Counted from the first letter of the stretch, positions 35,450-46,489 are shown. The stretch: 64,000 nucleotides of DNA from Ursus arctos (GCF_023065955.2 NW_026622874.1:79630917-79694916), one strand, 5' to 3'. Program-made: numbers and translations. Notes: a model not told the origin generated them from the sequence alone.

Positions 35450-36560
35450 GTTGATGCGTTAGCAGTTCACGAATATTTGTCATACTGGAGCCTTAGTAAG
35501 ATTGGTAAATGATGATGAAATTCAAGAAAGCTTTTTCTGCTGTGAGGAGCCTCTCAAAACAAAGGCAGTATAAATTTATATCTGAAGACTGAAGGTCTGC
35601 CATCCGTACTCCTGGTGCTCATCAGTTTTGCTGATTTTGGTAAAAGAAAATCTGATGTTGATGTTACAGCACACCGGTTTCTTCACAGAGAGGTGCTGAT
35701 ATAAAACACTTGGAGATGAAATGGAGAAAGTTCTGGATAATGCTGCAGAAATTGTTAACTTTATTAAAGACCCATTTATACAAGAATGTTTAAAAAAACA
35801 AACGAAACAAAACTAAAGTCTGAACAAAGGGCACATAAATCTACATACAGAAATCCAGTGGATTGTCAGAGGAAGAGTTCTCAACAGGATATTTGAGTTG
35901 AAAGGTGAATTGCTAGAGTACACACAAGGAGCTACTAGGCCAGATTTTGCTGAGTGCTTTGGAGATGAAGGATGGCTACAAAAACTAGGCTATTTAGTAG
36001 ACATTTTTCTTCACATGAACAAATAAAACAAGTTTCTGCAAGGTCCTGGATAAAATATGTTTTCTTGAAAGTGATAAGATTCTCAGATTAAAAAGAAACA
36101 GTCTCTTTGGAACTATCACTTTGCCAAACTTTTGAAATGTTTCCACAGCCCTTGGGCTTGAGAATGAAGAAAAGATAGCAACAAGTCTGAAGCCTTTACT
36201 AAAACTCTCCATGAAGAACTGCAACGCCAAATTAAATGGCATTTTCCCTCCTTTTCCTAAAACTGGTGTATGACTGGGTGAGGAACCTCTTCTCTGAATC
36301 TCAGCCTGAGATTTTCCCCAGAAGAAAAAGAACTCTGTGAGTCATAGTCTGATAGTTCTGGGTTTCCGTGAAGTAAGAATATCCTTAACTTAGTGCTCAC
36401 ACTCCCATGCAATGAGGGTTCCCTTAATTTGGAAGTTTTTTCAAGGTTTCCTCCAGGGTAAAACAACAGAAAAAAGCTGAAGAGACAGACACCAAAGAGG
36501 GCTGCATATTAAGTCCATATTGAGAATAAATATTAAGAGGCTGTGAAAGTCACTTTTGGA
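35450..36560 (+). pseudogene. hAT-type transposase fossil (ZBED5/GTF2IRD2-tail-like)
   Basis: Translated in shifting plus-strand frames the region shows pieces of a hAT/Charlie transposase in the correct order: EIQESFFCCEEPL, HRFLHREVL, EKVLDNAAEIVNFIK, RPDFAECFGDEGWLQKLGYL, VDIFLHMNK, and YDWVRNLFSES. Many stops and frameshifts make it inactive. Domesticated relatives of this type include the ZBED5-like proteins and the Charlie-derived tail of GTF2IRD2. It lies in the presumed THUMPD1 3' untranslated region, same strand. Confidence 0.75.
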
Positions 36561-37500
36561 CATAGGTTTACTAAGTTTTGAAAAGTTCAGTAGTATTATA
36601 AATGTTGAGTCTTCCTGCACCAATGTCTGTGTTTATTTAATGGCTAGGGAATATGGGAATATATTTTTATCCTCCTAAAGTAGTGGTCCAGACTAGAAGG
36701 ATTTGGGGGAGGGGTAAAGGCTATGGACTGGACCTTGGTAATGCAGATGAGGCTGGAACTTTCTTCTAGATCTTAGGTATTTGAGTGTTGAGGTCATCTT
36801 GAAAGGATGATAAGAGCATTTTAAGTGTCATTTGCATGAACAGGGAGGATAGGATTTTGGTGCCTTCATCAGACTTGCTCCAAGACAAAGATACTTTTAT
36901 TTTGATAGTGCAAGACTCTGGGACTCTGGGAATAAAGTTGGCCATACATACGCTTTTCGAATATTTAACTCTGCAAAACTGGATTCCTTTTGCTTTGTGG
37001 AAGCTGCTACTCTACAGAAAGATTTTGATTTAGTAGTTTGTTTTTAATCTTGTGTTTATTCGTATTTGGTAAGACCTGAGTGCAACAAAAGCTATTCTTC
37101 CCCAGCTGTGAAGCACTGTGTTCTGTTGGAATCTGAATTCATTCATTGATGTATTTTCAGGTTTCCCAACTTTATTGTCGTTGACATTTGAGCATGTTGT
37201 TTTATAAGTGACAAGATTCCAGGGTGGGAATTGAGTGATTTTTTTCTTTTCTTTTCTTTTCTTTCCTTTTTTTTTTTTTTTTTTTTTAAAGTTATGTCAG
37301 TTAAAAAAAAACTCCAGTGTTGTGGTTTAGTAAACTTGTTTTGCTCTGTGGAGGAAAGTGTGTTAAACTTGGTATCTTGAAACATGTTTGTTTAAGGTTA
37401 AACATGATTTCTAAATGTTGTTTTTACTTGTATTTTGCTTTTGGTATGGCCAAATTTTTAGCTTGTTTTTCATAGTTACTGATATTTTCAGAAAAATCAA

Positions 37501-37535
37501 AATAAATTTGTTCCCTAAAGATTGGTGTTCTGTGC
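37501..37535 (+). terminator. THUMPD1: Polyadenylation signal, THUMPD1
   Basis: AATAAA at 37501-37506, followed within 30 bp by G/T-rich sequence. Confidence 0.65.
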
Positions 37536-37743
37536 TTTTTCTTCCTGCCTTTTAGTAAATCTCTGGCTTTATAATAGATATCTCATAAAAGATACTTACA
37601 TGCCAAATTATGTATCAAAAATCATGTACATTGTCCTAAAAAAGTACAGATATAAAACTTTTAATAATTGCTCTTGATTAATTACTCTTAAGTAATCCAA
37701 ACTTTAGATATTTTACAGTGAACTTGCTTCAAAAGGAGGTATA

Positions 37744-37923
37744 GGGGTGCCTGGGTGGCTCAGTTGGTGAAGCGTCCAACTCTTGATTTCAGCTTGGGTC
37801 TTGGTATCAGGGTTGTGAGCTCAAGCCCCATGTTGGGCTCTGCTCAGTGGGGAGTCTGCTTGGGATTCTCTCTCTCTTCCTCTGCCCCCCCCCACTCTAA
37901 AATAAATAAATCTTTTTAAAAAA
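37744..37923 (+). mobile_element. Can-SINE between THUMPD1 and ACSM4
   Basis: Head GGGGTGCCTGGGTGGCTCAG, TC tract, AATAAATAAATC tail. Confidence 0.92.
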
Positions 37924-38013
37924 GATATAGTAATACAGTACTTAATTAAATTCACTTACTGGTTTTGAATTATTTATGTTCCTTATTTTAAAGTTAGTAT
38001 TTTAATTCACTCT

Positions 38014-38146
38014 ATTTTTTTTTAAAGCAGGCTTCACACCTATCATATAGAGCCCAGCGTGGGGCTTGAACTCATGATCCTGAGATCAAGACCTGAGTGG
38101 AGATGAGGAGTCAGATGCTTAACCGACTGAGCCACTCAGGCACCCC
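38014..38146 (-). mobile_element. Can-SINE, 3'-shortened
   Basis: Minus-oriented, ending ACTGAGCCACTCAGGCACCCC. Perfect 11-bp duplication tttaattcact at 38001-38011 and 38147-38157. Confidence 0.92.
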
Positions 38147-38230
38147 TTTAATTCACTTTAAAGAACTAGTAATATAAGATGTTAGGCAGAAGAAATTCTG
38201 TATTGAACACTCCTTAGAATAGTTTTAAAC

Positions 38231-38389
38231 TTTATTTTGAGTTAATCAGACCCAAGATAAATTCATTGTCCACTGTGCTTTTCTAAGTAATCATGTGCTG
38301 TTTTGAACCCTGCAAGTCATTAAAATCATTGCCTTTGTCAGTTTGGTCATCATAACCGTTTTCTTTCCAAATATTTTTGGATTTTTATT
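38231..38389 (-). terminator. ACSM4: Candidate polyadenylation signals, ACSM4
   Basis: On the minus strand AATAAA occurs at 38389-38384 and 38236-38231, 150-300 bp after the ACSM4 stop. Which is used cannot be told. Either choice leaves less than 1 kb to the THUMPD1 end. Confidence 0.4.
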
Positions 38390-38539
38390 TATTTAATTTT
38401 TGGCTAAGTACAGAACAAAAAATTGAGTTTTTCAGCCAGGAAAAGTCTTCAGCACTGTAAGAGAGTAGTCACTAAATTATCAGGAAGCAAGGACTAAAAG
38501 TAAGCCTGTAACTCCTTAATGCTATAATTTCTTATCAGG

Positions 38540-38626
38540 CTATGTTCGACCCCATTCATGGTCTCTCAGAACGTTGCGTTTGATTTTCCCAGTGATTGTC
38601 TTCGGGAGTTCTGGAACAAATTCCAC
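38540..38626 (-). CDS. ACSM4: ACSM4 last coding exon
   Basis: Acceptor AATTAG. It reads VEFVPELPKTITGKIKRNVL then RDHEWGRT and TAG at 38540-38542. The lysine of GKIKR corresponds to the catalytic lysine of the C-terminal domain. Confidence 0.94.
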   Translation of the reverse strand: MEFVPELPKTITGKIKRNVLRDHEWGRT

Positions 38627-39767
38627 CTAATTAATAGAGAAACATACTATGAGACACTTGATGCCACTGTGACAATCCCAGTTGTCAGTACAATAGGGAG
38701 AGCTTTCATGTAACTGGCGAGTTTGGGTCTGGGGATGTCTAGTCTAAACTCATTGAAATTCTTGTGTTTATCGTCCAGTTGACATTGGACCTACACCAGG
38801 AGTTTTTAGTGCAGAGGCTATATGCTTTGTCAGAAGAATATAATAAACCCCTTACTCCATTGCTTCTAGTTGAAACTAGACCTGGGCCTCTACTGCCCTA
38901 AAGAAATAGAAGCCACACCTAAATGCACAAAGAAACAAGTTAATTCTTGGGTTTTGGGCTTTAAAGAGCTGGGTCCTCCCCCTTTCGGAGGGAGAATTTT
39001 GATACTTAATTTTGAGTACAAGTTTCCCCTTACGTCCATGGTAAAAATCCTCCCTTTGTTTCCCTCCCTCAAGATGTTACTATTTTAAAATTTTCTCAAA
39101 CAACGTTTTTCTGAAAATCAACTGGTGACTGATTTAGTAAATTTAATGGAGAAAATATAGCTAGTTCTTAGGTTGAAGTTAACTACCTTTTGGTTGCAAT
39201 ACCAATTGAAATGGAATTCTCATCTTAAGGATCAATATCAACCAACAGTATTCCAGGATGAGAAGGAAAGAAGTTGCAGTGTCTTCTCTTTTATACAGAA
39301 TTATTCTTAAATCCTCCCTTGAAGTTTTCAGGGAAGATTCCGTTTTTTTGGATAACATCTTTTTTTCTGAGCCTTAAGTTTGGTCAGTTAATACATAAAG
39401 GCTTGCGCTTTGAAGAGTATTATGGCTTGAGAGTACCGATAGCTGAATCAGGGGCTGTCTTTAAATTTTTCCACAGTTGTTTTTTTTTTTTTTTTTTTTC
39501 CCCTCACGAAATGGGACTGATTAGTCTTATAAGGATCCTTAGTAGTTATTCAGTATTGCAGAGCTGGTCAAAACTAGTTTATCAAACATCTAAGTGTCTC
39601 AAAATAAATTTTTTAAAGCAAAATTGTTAGGGCTAAGCAAGTTGGAATAGGTGTCTTCTACTTATATAATGAGCTACCATAAAGTCGAAAGCTAATAAAA
39701 TCTATGTACTCAATAGCTTAGACCCTTGTTTGGTAACACACTTAACTTTTGGGCAAAAAATACTTGC

Positions 39768-39887
39768 CTTCCTTGGATATTTGTAAGGTGCAGTTGACTT
39801 TTTCACATGATCCTGAAGTTCAAGAGTTAATTTCTCTGGGTTGGATGATTTAAAGGGTGCAGATAAGACAACAAAAGCTTTCACTAC
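39768..39887 (-). CDS. ACSM4: ACSM4 exon 13 (GC donor)
   Basis: 120 bp, 40 codons; acceptor TCCTGCAG. It reads [20 protein letters not shown] to TAPYKYPRK. The donor is AGGAAG|GCAAGT, a non-canonical GC with an otherwise consensus context. Confidence 0.93.
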
Positions 39888-40646
39888 CTGCAGGAGAAAA
39901 GTCAATTTATTTCGATGTTTGTTTTTCAGACACATCAGGAGTTTGGAATCAATGCTGAACACAGGTACTTATAATTATTTGTTAACAGCAGCTTGAGTGA
40001 TGAATGCAAATCCAGAGATCACCTCTGAACACAGCTTGGGTACAAGTGGGGTTTGAGTGGTTTGTGAGTGTGAGGAGTGCAGTGTTTCAATAAAGCTAAA
40101 AAGTTGAGTTTTATTTACATGTCACACATGTATTTAACATTTCAGTCAGACTAGTCCTATATATTATACGGGCAGTCCTTGATTTGCAGATGACCCCTCA
40201 AACCTACACTATTAGATGTGTGTAATAGGGAGACAAATGGAGGTTCCAGAGAATATGGTTTTAAAGGGACTTGAGGAGGCTTGGTGGAGGGATTTTGTAT
40301 GCTGGGAGATGAACTCTTGGGAAGGATCGATCTACCCGTAAAAGGTCTTTTTTGCCTAATATTTCTTGCTTCTCTTTGGAATACTATTCAAAACCCACCA
40401 ATTAGATAATTATTGAGATTAGTTAATTATAGTTTAAGTTATTAATTACTCATACATTGATTCCAATTGGTATTTACTTCTAATATTCAGATGAAACCAA
40501 CTATATGGAGAGAATGAGAATATGGTAGCAGGAGAAAAGTACTTTGGAGAATGGAATCCATTGGGTGTGGAGGTGGTAATGGAGGTTTCAGTATGGGGTC
40601 CATAGAGTCACTGCAGAGGGTCACTGGTGTGTAAAAGGCATCAGAG

Positions 40647-40826
40647 AGGGCATCTGCGTGGCTCAGTCGGTTAAACATCTGCCTTCTGCTTGGGTCATGA
40701 TCCCAGGGTCCCGGGATCGAGCGGCACAGTGGGCTCCCTGCTCAGTGGGGAGCCTGCTTCTCCCTCTTCATCTGCCACTCCCCCTGCTGTGCTCTCTCTG
40801 TCAAGTAACTAAAATCTTTTTTTAAA
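40647..40826 (+). mobile_element. Can-SINE in ACSM4 intron
   Basis: Head GGGCATCTGCGTGGCTCAGTC, TC tract, A-tail. Flanks AAAAGGCATCAGAGA and AAAAGGTGTCAGAGA are the duplication. Confidence 0.92.
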
Positions 40827-41658
40827 AAAAGGTGTCAGAGAAAGAGGTGTGGGAGGATGCTGATATACAAACTGTTTTTGAAGTTTTGCTATTACTGAGT
40901 CTGTAAGAAACTTCCATGAGGAAAGGAAACATCTCCCTTCCATACTACATGGCTTCCTCCTAAAACTGAGGCTGTTACTGTCATTCCCCAAGTTCCTTTT
41001 CATTAGGTCCTGGGTAGGCTTGTGGGACTTATTTGGGAACCTGGCCACAGTCTCCTATTTGCATTGTTTCTGTGAGAAAATGCATTCTGATTTCCATGAC
41101 AATCATACGTACAGTAAAATCTGCTTTTTCTTATGCAGCATCTGTTCTCCCCTTTTAGTAATGGTACCCTGATTTTCCTACAGAGTATTACTCTAACCTC
41201 TCTCTGGTGGTGTTGACACTAACTTCTACCTTCAATGACCAGCATATGATCCTGGTCTGTCCAGTGAGCATATACGATTCCCTGGACCACATTGGTTAGA
41301 TACGTGATCTAAGATAGGCAAATGTTATTCTGGGAGTCGCTTGAAACTGTTGGTAAAGGAACTGTCTCCTTTACTGGTTGTGAAGCTATGTACGTTTGGA
41401 ATCAGTTGCTACCAAGTAGGAAGAACCTGCCCGAATGGAGCCAACCTAAAGAACAACAGCCAGGAAATGAAGAAAAAGTTTTGCTAACTTCGCATGAACC
41501 CTCGGATGTAGCTGTTGAAGACCTCACTTACGTGTGAGCCAGTAAATTCCTTTTTTTTTTTTTTTAACTTAAGTCACTTTGAGTTGAGTTTCTGTCACTT
41601 ACCACTAAATGAATCCTAATACATCCCCATTGGAACACAACTCATTTGTAAAGTTGAG

Positions 41659-41798
41659 TAACCGGATGATGGGTATTGAGGAGGGCATGTGTTGTGAAGA
41701 GCACCGGGCGTTATACGCAACTGATGAATTGTTGAACGCTACATCAAAAACTAATGATGTACTGTATGTCGGCTAACTGAACATAATTTAAAAAAATG
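41659..41798 (+). mobile_element. LINE-1 3' end, strongly 5'-truncated
   Basis: GATGATGGGTATTGAGGAGG, CAACTGATGAATTGTTGAAC and ATGTCGGCTAACTGAACATA are the 3' end of a carnivore L1. Only about 140 bp is present, directly followed by a SINE. Confidence 0.85.
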
Positions 41799-41805
41799 AA
41801 GAGAA

Positions 41806-41997
41806 GGGGCGCCTGGGTGGCTCAGTCATTAAGCATCTGCCTTTGGCTCAGGGCGTGATCCCGGCGTTCCGGGTTCGAGCCCCACATCAGACTTCTCTGC
41901 TAGGAGCCTGCTTCTTCCTCTCCCACTCCCCCTGCTTGTGTTCCCTCTCTCGCTGGCTGTCTCTATCTCTGTCAAATAAATAAATAAAATCTTTTAA
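41806..41997 (+). mobile_element. Young Can-SINE, arctoid-type
   Basis: Same subtype as 35128-35324 (GGCTCAGGGCGTGATCCCGG, then CGCTGGCTGTCTCTATC). Flanks AAAAAATGAAGAGAA and AAAAAATGAGAAAAA. It lies about 160 bp beyond the ACSM4 exon 12 donor, within intron 12. Confidence 0.94.
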
Positions 41998-42153
41998 AAA
42001 AATGAGAAAAAAATAAAGTTGCGTGCCTAGTATACATTTTTGGCACATGTGTGCTTCATCATGAGAATTACATGACTACTACTTGATTCTCCAGAGGAGT
42101 CAAATGGATAGAACTGGAAAATATGAAATTGCTAGTTTAAGGACATTCACTAC

Positions 42154-42253
42154 CTCTCCTCTGATTGGATCCGGACTACTGACAACAGCTGATTCAACAA
42201 CTGCTGGGTGTTCAATTAGCGCACTCTCCACTTCAAACGGCCCAATACGGTAC
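42154..42253 (-). CDS. ACSM4: ACSM4 exon 12
   Basis: 100 bp; acceptor CTTCTAG, donor GAGAG|GTAGTG. It reads [20 protein letters not shown] to IRGE. It is separated from exon 11 by an intron of only 96 bp. Confidence 0.93.
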
Positions 42254-42349
42254 CTAGAAGAGGAAAAGAAGCCCTTGATCACTACATCACCCAAGTAGGA
42301 GATCCCCCCTGGCAATCTGTTACTCTCTAAGAGTGGCAGATGTACAAAC

Positions 42350-42477
42350 CCAGAAGATATGATGACATCATCAGCTCTGCCAACAAACCAGAAATACCCA
42401 TCATTGTCCATCACTCCTCTGTCTCCAGTGACATAAAAATCCCCTCTTACTGTGGCAGCAGTTTTCTCTGGATTGTC
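42350..42477 (-). CDS. ACSM4: ACSM4 exon 11
   Basis: 128 bp; acceptor ATTCCTAG, donor TCTGG|GTTTGT. It reads [20 protein letters not shown] to [16 protein letters not shown] and GRADD bind the ribose and form the hinge of the family. Confidence 0.93.
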
Positions 42478-42953
42478 CTAGGAATCAAAGATGACTTTGG
42501 ACATTAATTTGGTCAGATAGAAAAAGGTGTATGACACCCATGAAGTGACTAGTACCTTGCACATTCTATTTCTAAAAAATTCATTTTTTAAAAAAAAGGT
42601 AGTTCCTACTGTAGAATACCAGAGGTTCAAGAATATAGTGAAAAGGAAACCCCTCTTGCACCTCTTCTGCCCTGTATCACCCCCTCCCTGCCCCCTGCAG
42701 CCTGCCTAGTTGTCTTTTCTGAGGACAAGCACAGCAACTTGTTTCTTACACATAGAATTTAATCTTTACAAAACTCTTAGGAGATAGGTGATATTCTCCC
42801 CATTTTACAGTTGATGAAATAGACTTGGATTTTGTGACTTGCCCAAGGTTACGCAGCAACATATGGTGGATATGAAATTTGGACCCAAGTCTGTATGACT
42901 CCCTATACCGCCTTTCTATTAACTTGTGATGAGCTCATTCTACGTTTTTGTAC

Positions 42954-43055
42954 CACATATTCAGAGAAGAAACAGAAGGGCCGTGTGGACTTCAGTCTGA
43001 GGGCAATTTCCCCTTCTTTGCCAGGTGGTAGGATGTTGCCATTTTCATCTACAAT
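42954..43055 (-). CDS. ACSM4: ACSM4 exon 10
   Basis: 102 bp, 34 codons; acceptor CATTCTAG, donor ATGTG|GTACAA. It reads IVDENGNILPPGKEGEIALR to FFSEYV. Confidence 0.92.
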
Positions 43056-43190
43056 CTAGAATGAAAGAAACAATTTAGGTTTCTAAAATTTTCTTTTTAC
43101 AAAATGAAAACAGGTTATGAATAGTTGTACAATGACTAGCAGAAAACTGTAAAACATTCTTCTTTATTGAAATAGTCAGATATTACCCAC

Positions 43191-43271
43191 CTGGACGTCA
43201 TAGGGTAGTACTCCTTTCCCCATTGAACCCGGTTTAATTTCTTGTCCTTTTTGATTGGCACAAATTATTCC
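43191..43271 (-). CDS. ACSM4: ACSM4 exon 9
   Basis: 81 bp, 27 codons; acceptor CTCAATAG, donor CCAG|GTGGGT. It reads GIICANQKGQEIKPGSMGKG to PYDVQ. Confidence 0.92.
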
Positions 43272-43387
43272 CTATTGAGAGAACATGTTTTATATAAGAA
43301 TGTAAAAATTCATTTTCTGTAGCTATTTATATCATGACAATATAAGACTCAGTTTTGACTGGATTGATTTTCCCATGCTTGTCTTCT

Positions 43388-43390
<3 letters not shown>

Positions 43391-43428
<38 letters not shown>
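43391..43428 (+). repeat. (CA)n microsatellite
   Basis: About 19 uninterrupted CA units in the intron between ACSM4 exons 8 and 9. Confidence 0.95.
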
Positions 43429-43429
<1 letters not shown>

Positions 43430-43434
43430 TTTTA

Positions 43435-43645
43435 GACCAGTACTTCTCAAACATGTGTGTCAGAATCACCTGGAACATTAATTTTCAAGCACAGGTTGCC
43501 AGGCCCCATGCCAGAGTTTCTGATTGAGTAGCTCTGGCTTGGGTGGGGTGGGGTGTCTGAGGATTTGTGTTGCTACCAAATTCCCACATGCTGCTGCTGC
43601 TGCTGCTGGTTTTGGGGCCACACTTTGAAAACTACTTCTTTAGAC
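43435..43645 (+). mobile_element. MER5A-like element with a CTG run
   Basis: ACCAGTACTTCTCAAACATG to CACTTTGAAAACTACT are the terminal inverted ends. CATGCTGCTGCTGCTGCTGCTGG inside is a short CTG expansion of a normally shorter run. Confidence 0.7.
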
Positions 43646-43988
43646 TAAAGATCCCATTTAATGCACCTTGGGATAAATTCCCCACTGGGGCTCTCTGGGG
43701 TCCTCAGTGCTGCTGAGAAGATGAGCCACTTGATTCTGACCCTATCCAACCCCTAACACCTCTGAGACTTCTGCATGGGTAGAAGACAGGAAGACTGCAG
43801 TGAATAATCCTAATTCCCCTCTGGCCAAGCCAAACTGGGCAGTTCAGAGGTTTTGGTAGTCACTGGCAAGGTAAGGTATTCTGGGAAACTACATAAAAAT
43901 TTAGAGCACCAAGGGGGCTCTTTAGGGGCTCCTCCTGGGGTAGAAAGGCCCCAATATGCTAAGCTTAAACTTTGCCCATTAAACATAC

Positions 43989-44112
43989 CACTTCTGTCTG
44001 TCCGTAGCCTTCATACAGTTCCAGCCCAGTTTGTGCCTTCCACTGTTCCAGCACCTCTGGGTTGAGTGGCTCCCCTCCTGTCAAGCAGTGTCGTAGCTTC
44101 TTGAATTTGTAT
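43989..44112 (-). CDS. ACSM4: ACSM4 exon 8
   Basis: 124 bp; acceptor GTCTGCAG, donor GAAGTG|GTATG. It reads [19 protein letters not shown] to YEGYGQTEV, with the conserved YGQTE adenylation motif. Confidence 0.93.
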
Positions 44113-44910
44113 CTGCAGACACAGAGTCTCATGGGGTCTTTGGGGAGAAGAAATCTGAGTGGCTTTCATTAAAAAATTATTAGGATGTTCTAGCAACAAG
44201 CAAACGAGCTAGGAAAGGCAAGTTTTAGGAAGGTTTGTTCAGCAAATATTTTTGAGCACCTACTATCTTACCAGATATGGTTGTAGGTTGTGTGGGGCAT
44301 ATTTGTGATTAAAGTAAATTTCCTGACAGAGCTTGCATTTTAGCAGGCTGTTAAAGGAGGGGTGAAGGTAAGAGAAAATGCTGATAATGATCTTAAGCAC
44401 TTATTATGAACAAAGTGATAAAACAACTAACATTAATTGAGCATTTACAGGACTGTGAGGGCTTTAGGAGCATTCTCATAATCCTCACGCCCTATTTTAC
44501 AGATAAGGAAATTGAGGCTGGGAGAACTTAAAGAAGTTGACCAAGGCCTCATGAAGGCCTGAGCTGACTACTCTTCCCCTACCATTTGTTGGGTGTCTAA
44601 TCAAATAGGCCACTTACATTGAATTCTCAACACAAACACATGAGGCAGCTCTTAATCCTCTCTTGTGGATGGAATTAAGGGAGGCTTACTTAGCAAAGTC
44701 ATCTCGAATGTCTGAGGTACAGAGCCCCACTTGTTTTCACCACTGGCCTTACTACTCTGCTTCCCGCTTTCTCAAGTGAGAAAGTCTGGAACAGCCTGGC
44801 TCTAATGTATTGAGGGTCCAATGGGCAGGACCAGAATTGTGCTTATTCAAAATAATGCTTGAAAGCCCTTGAACTACTCTTGAGATGTGAGCAAGATGCT
44901 CACATTTTGA

Positions 44911-45124
44911 GGGGCACCTGGGTGGCACAGTCAGTTGACTGTCCGACTCTTGTTTTTGGCTCAGGTCGTGATCTCAGGGTTGTTTTCTCAGGATCTCGGG
45001 TTCGTGAGATCGAGCCCTATGTCAGGCTCCATGCTCTGTGCGGAGTCTGAGTTTCTCTCTCCCTCTGCCCCTCCCCCCATGTGCTCCCTCTCTCCCTCTC
45101 TGTCAAATAAATAAATTAAAAAAA
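44911..45124 (+). mobile_element. Can-SINE in ACSM4 intron 7
   Basis: Head GGGGCACCTGGGTGGCACAG, TC tract and A-tail. Flanks AAGATGCTCACATTTTGA (44893-44910) and AAGATGCTCATATATTGA (45125-45142). Confidence 0.95.
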
Positions 45125-45479
45125 AAGATGCTCATATATTGAGGGCCACAAGGGCGTTGACCCTGACTAGGATAAGAGAAGGTTCAGATCTGCTTTATTT
45201 TGTTTCATAGCACTCTCCCTCCTGGACATCCACACGTGGGGGGATAGAGGATGTGCCAGTCTGCACTACTTAAATTGTTACTACTTACATTGTTTCTCTC
45301 TTCCTTTCTGTCCTCATGTATTCAATTCATATTGGTTAAGTAAATGTACGTTGCAAGTCCTCTAGGGGTTCAGTTGATTTCAATAAATTGATTATAATCT
45401 TCAAGTCATAAGACTTCATTAGCTTTTCTTCAAGGCTGTATAAGTGCAGTTGTATTTTGGGATGGAGGGGAGTTAGTTC

Positions 45480-45735
45480 TCGGACTGTAGGGTTCTGGTT
45501 GTCCCTGAGAAAACATGGAGTTGCCCCTAGAGGCTATCCTTAGGGACAACTGGGAGGTGATTTAGGCAGTATCTGGAGACATATTTGACGGTCACCAGGG
45601 AGGTTCCACTGGCATCTAGTAGGTGGAGGCCACATAGAATGCTACTCAACATCCTACAATGCACAGGACAGCTCCCGACAGCACAGAATTATTCAGTCCA
45701 AAATGTCAATAGTGGCAAGACTGAGGAAACCTGCC
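45480..45735 (+). mobile_element. hAT-Charlie-type DNA transposon fragment
   Basis: TCTGGAGACATATTTGACGG, GGCATCTAGTAGGTGGAGGC, AATGCACAGGACAGC and CAAAATGTCAATAGTGGCAA mark the same family as 2045-2215 and 19220-19450. It ends about 75 bp from ACSM4 exon 7. Confidence 0.6.
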
Positions 45736-45809
45736 CTGAAATGGGGAGATGTGTGATGCTGGACTGCAGCTTTTGTTTGTGCTTCAAATGGAGATTTCCA
45801 CTCAAGTAC

Positions 45810-45889
45810 CTTTTCAGATCTTTCTGCACAAGCATCCGGTACACAGTGGGAGCGCTGCACAGGGTCGTGATGGGATAAGTGGTGAACGT
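45810..45889 (-). CDS. ACSM4: ACSM4 exon 7
   Basis: 80 bp; acceptor CATCCAG, donor AAAAG|GTACTT. It reads TFTTYPITTLCSAPTVYRML then VQKDLK, phase 2 at its end. Confidence 0.9.
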
Positions 45890-46233
45890 CTGGATGATGG
45901 AGAAAGACAGTTGTCAGAAGCGGTTGATTAGAGGCCACAACTAGAGCTGACGTCTGCAACCCCTCATCCTCTTTCATTGACATGTTTCCATCATATGATC
46001 ACTACTAGGAATAAGAAAGCAAGTATTTATTAGTTGTCACTAGTGACTGTATGTCTGTTGGGAATTTCCAATTATTGGAAAGAACATGTGTATCTTACAG
46101 TAACAGACATACACAATCAACTTCAACAGAAAGTAAATTGTTGAACTTGAGACCAGCCCCAAAGTATGAACTGGTTTATTCTACCTTAGGGCTGCAAATT
46201 ACCTTTCATGGTGGAATTTTGAAACCCCCTGCC

Positions 46234-46390
46234 TGGGGCGTCTGGATGGCTGCCTTCAGCTCAGGTCATGATCCCAGGGTCCTAGGATTGAGCCCCGCAT
46301 CAGGCTCCCTGCTGCTCCCTCTCTCCCCTGCTTGTGCGCTCTCTCTCTCTCTTAAATAAAGAAATAAAACCTTAAAAACAAACAAAAAAA
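46234..46390 (+). mobile_element. Can-SINE with internal deletion
   Basis: Head GGGGCGTCTGGATGGCTGCC runs straight into the body TTCAGCTCAGGTCATGATCC. The region normally between them is missing. Flanks GAAACCCCCTGCC and GAAACCTTCTGCCC. Confidence 0.9.
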
Positions 46391-46489
46391 GAAACCTTCT
46401 GCCCATATATTTCTACACAGTACTCACCCTGGATGTAAATTAACCTACCAAAACCTTCCAACACTTTATCTATAAAAGACACCAGTCCC

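Larger units (their letters stand above)
33927..37525 (+). other. THUMPD1: Probable THUMPD1 3' untranslated region
   Basis: After the stop, the first convincing end signal is AATAAA at 37501-37506 followed by a G/T-rich stretch (TTGGTGTTCTGTGC). The stretch carries two SINEs (34889-35001 and 35128-35324) and a decayed hAT transposase (35450-36560). Whether the whole length is transcribed is inference. A shorter end cannot be excluded. Confidence 0.6.

Noticed and set aside
43391..43428. CRISPR-like spacing or other prokaryotic repeat
   Set aside because: It is a plain CA microsatellite. Nothing in the window has repeat-spacer structure and the genome is mammalian.
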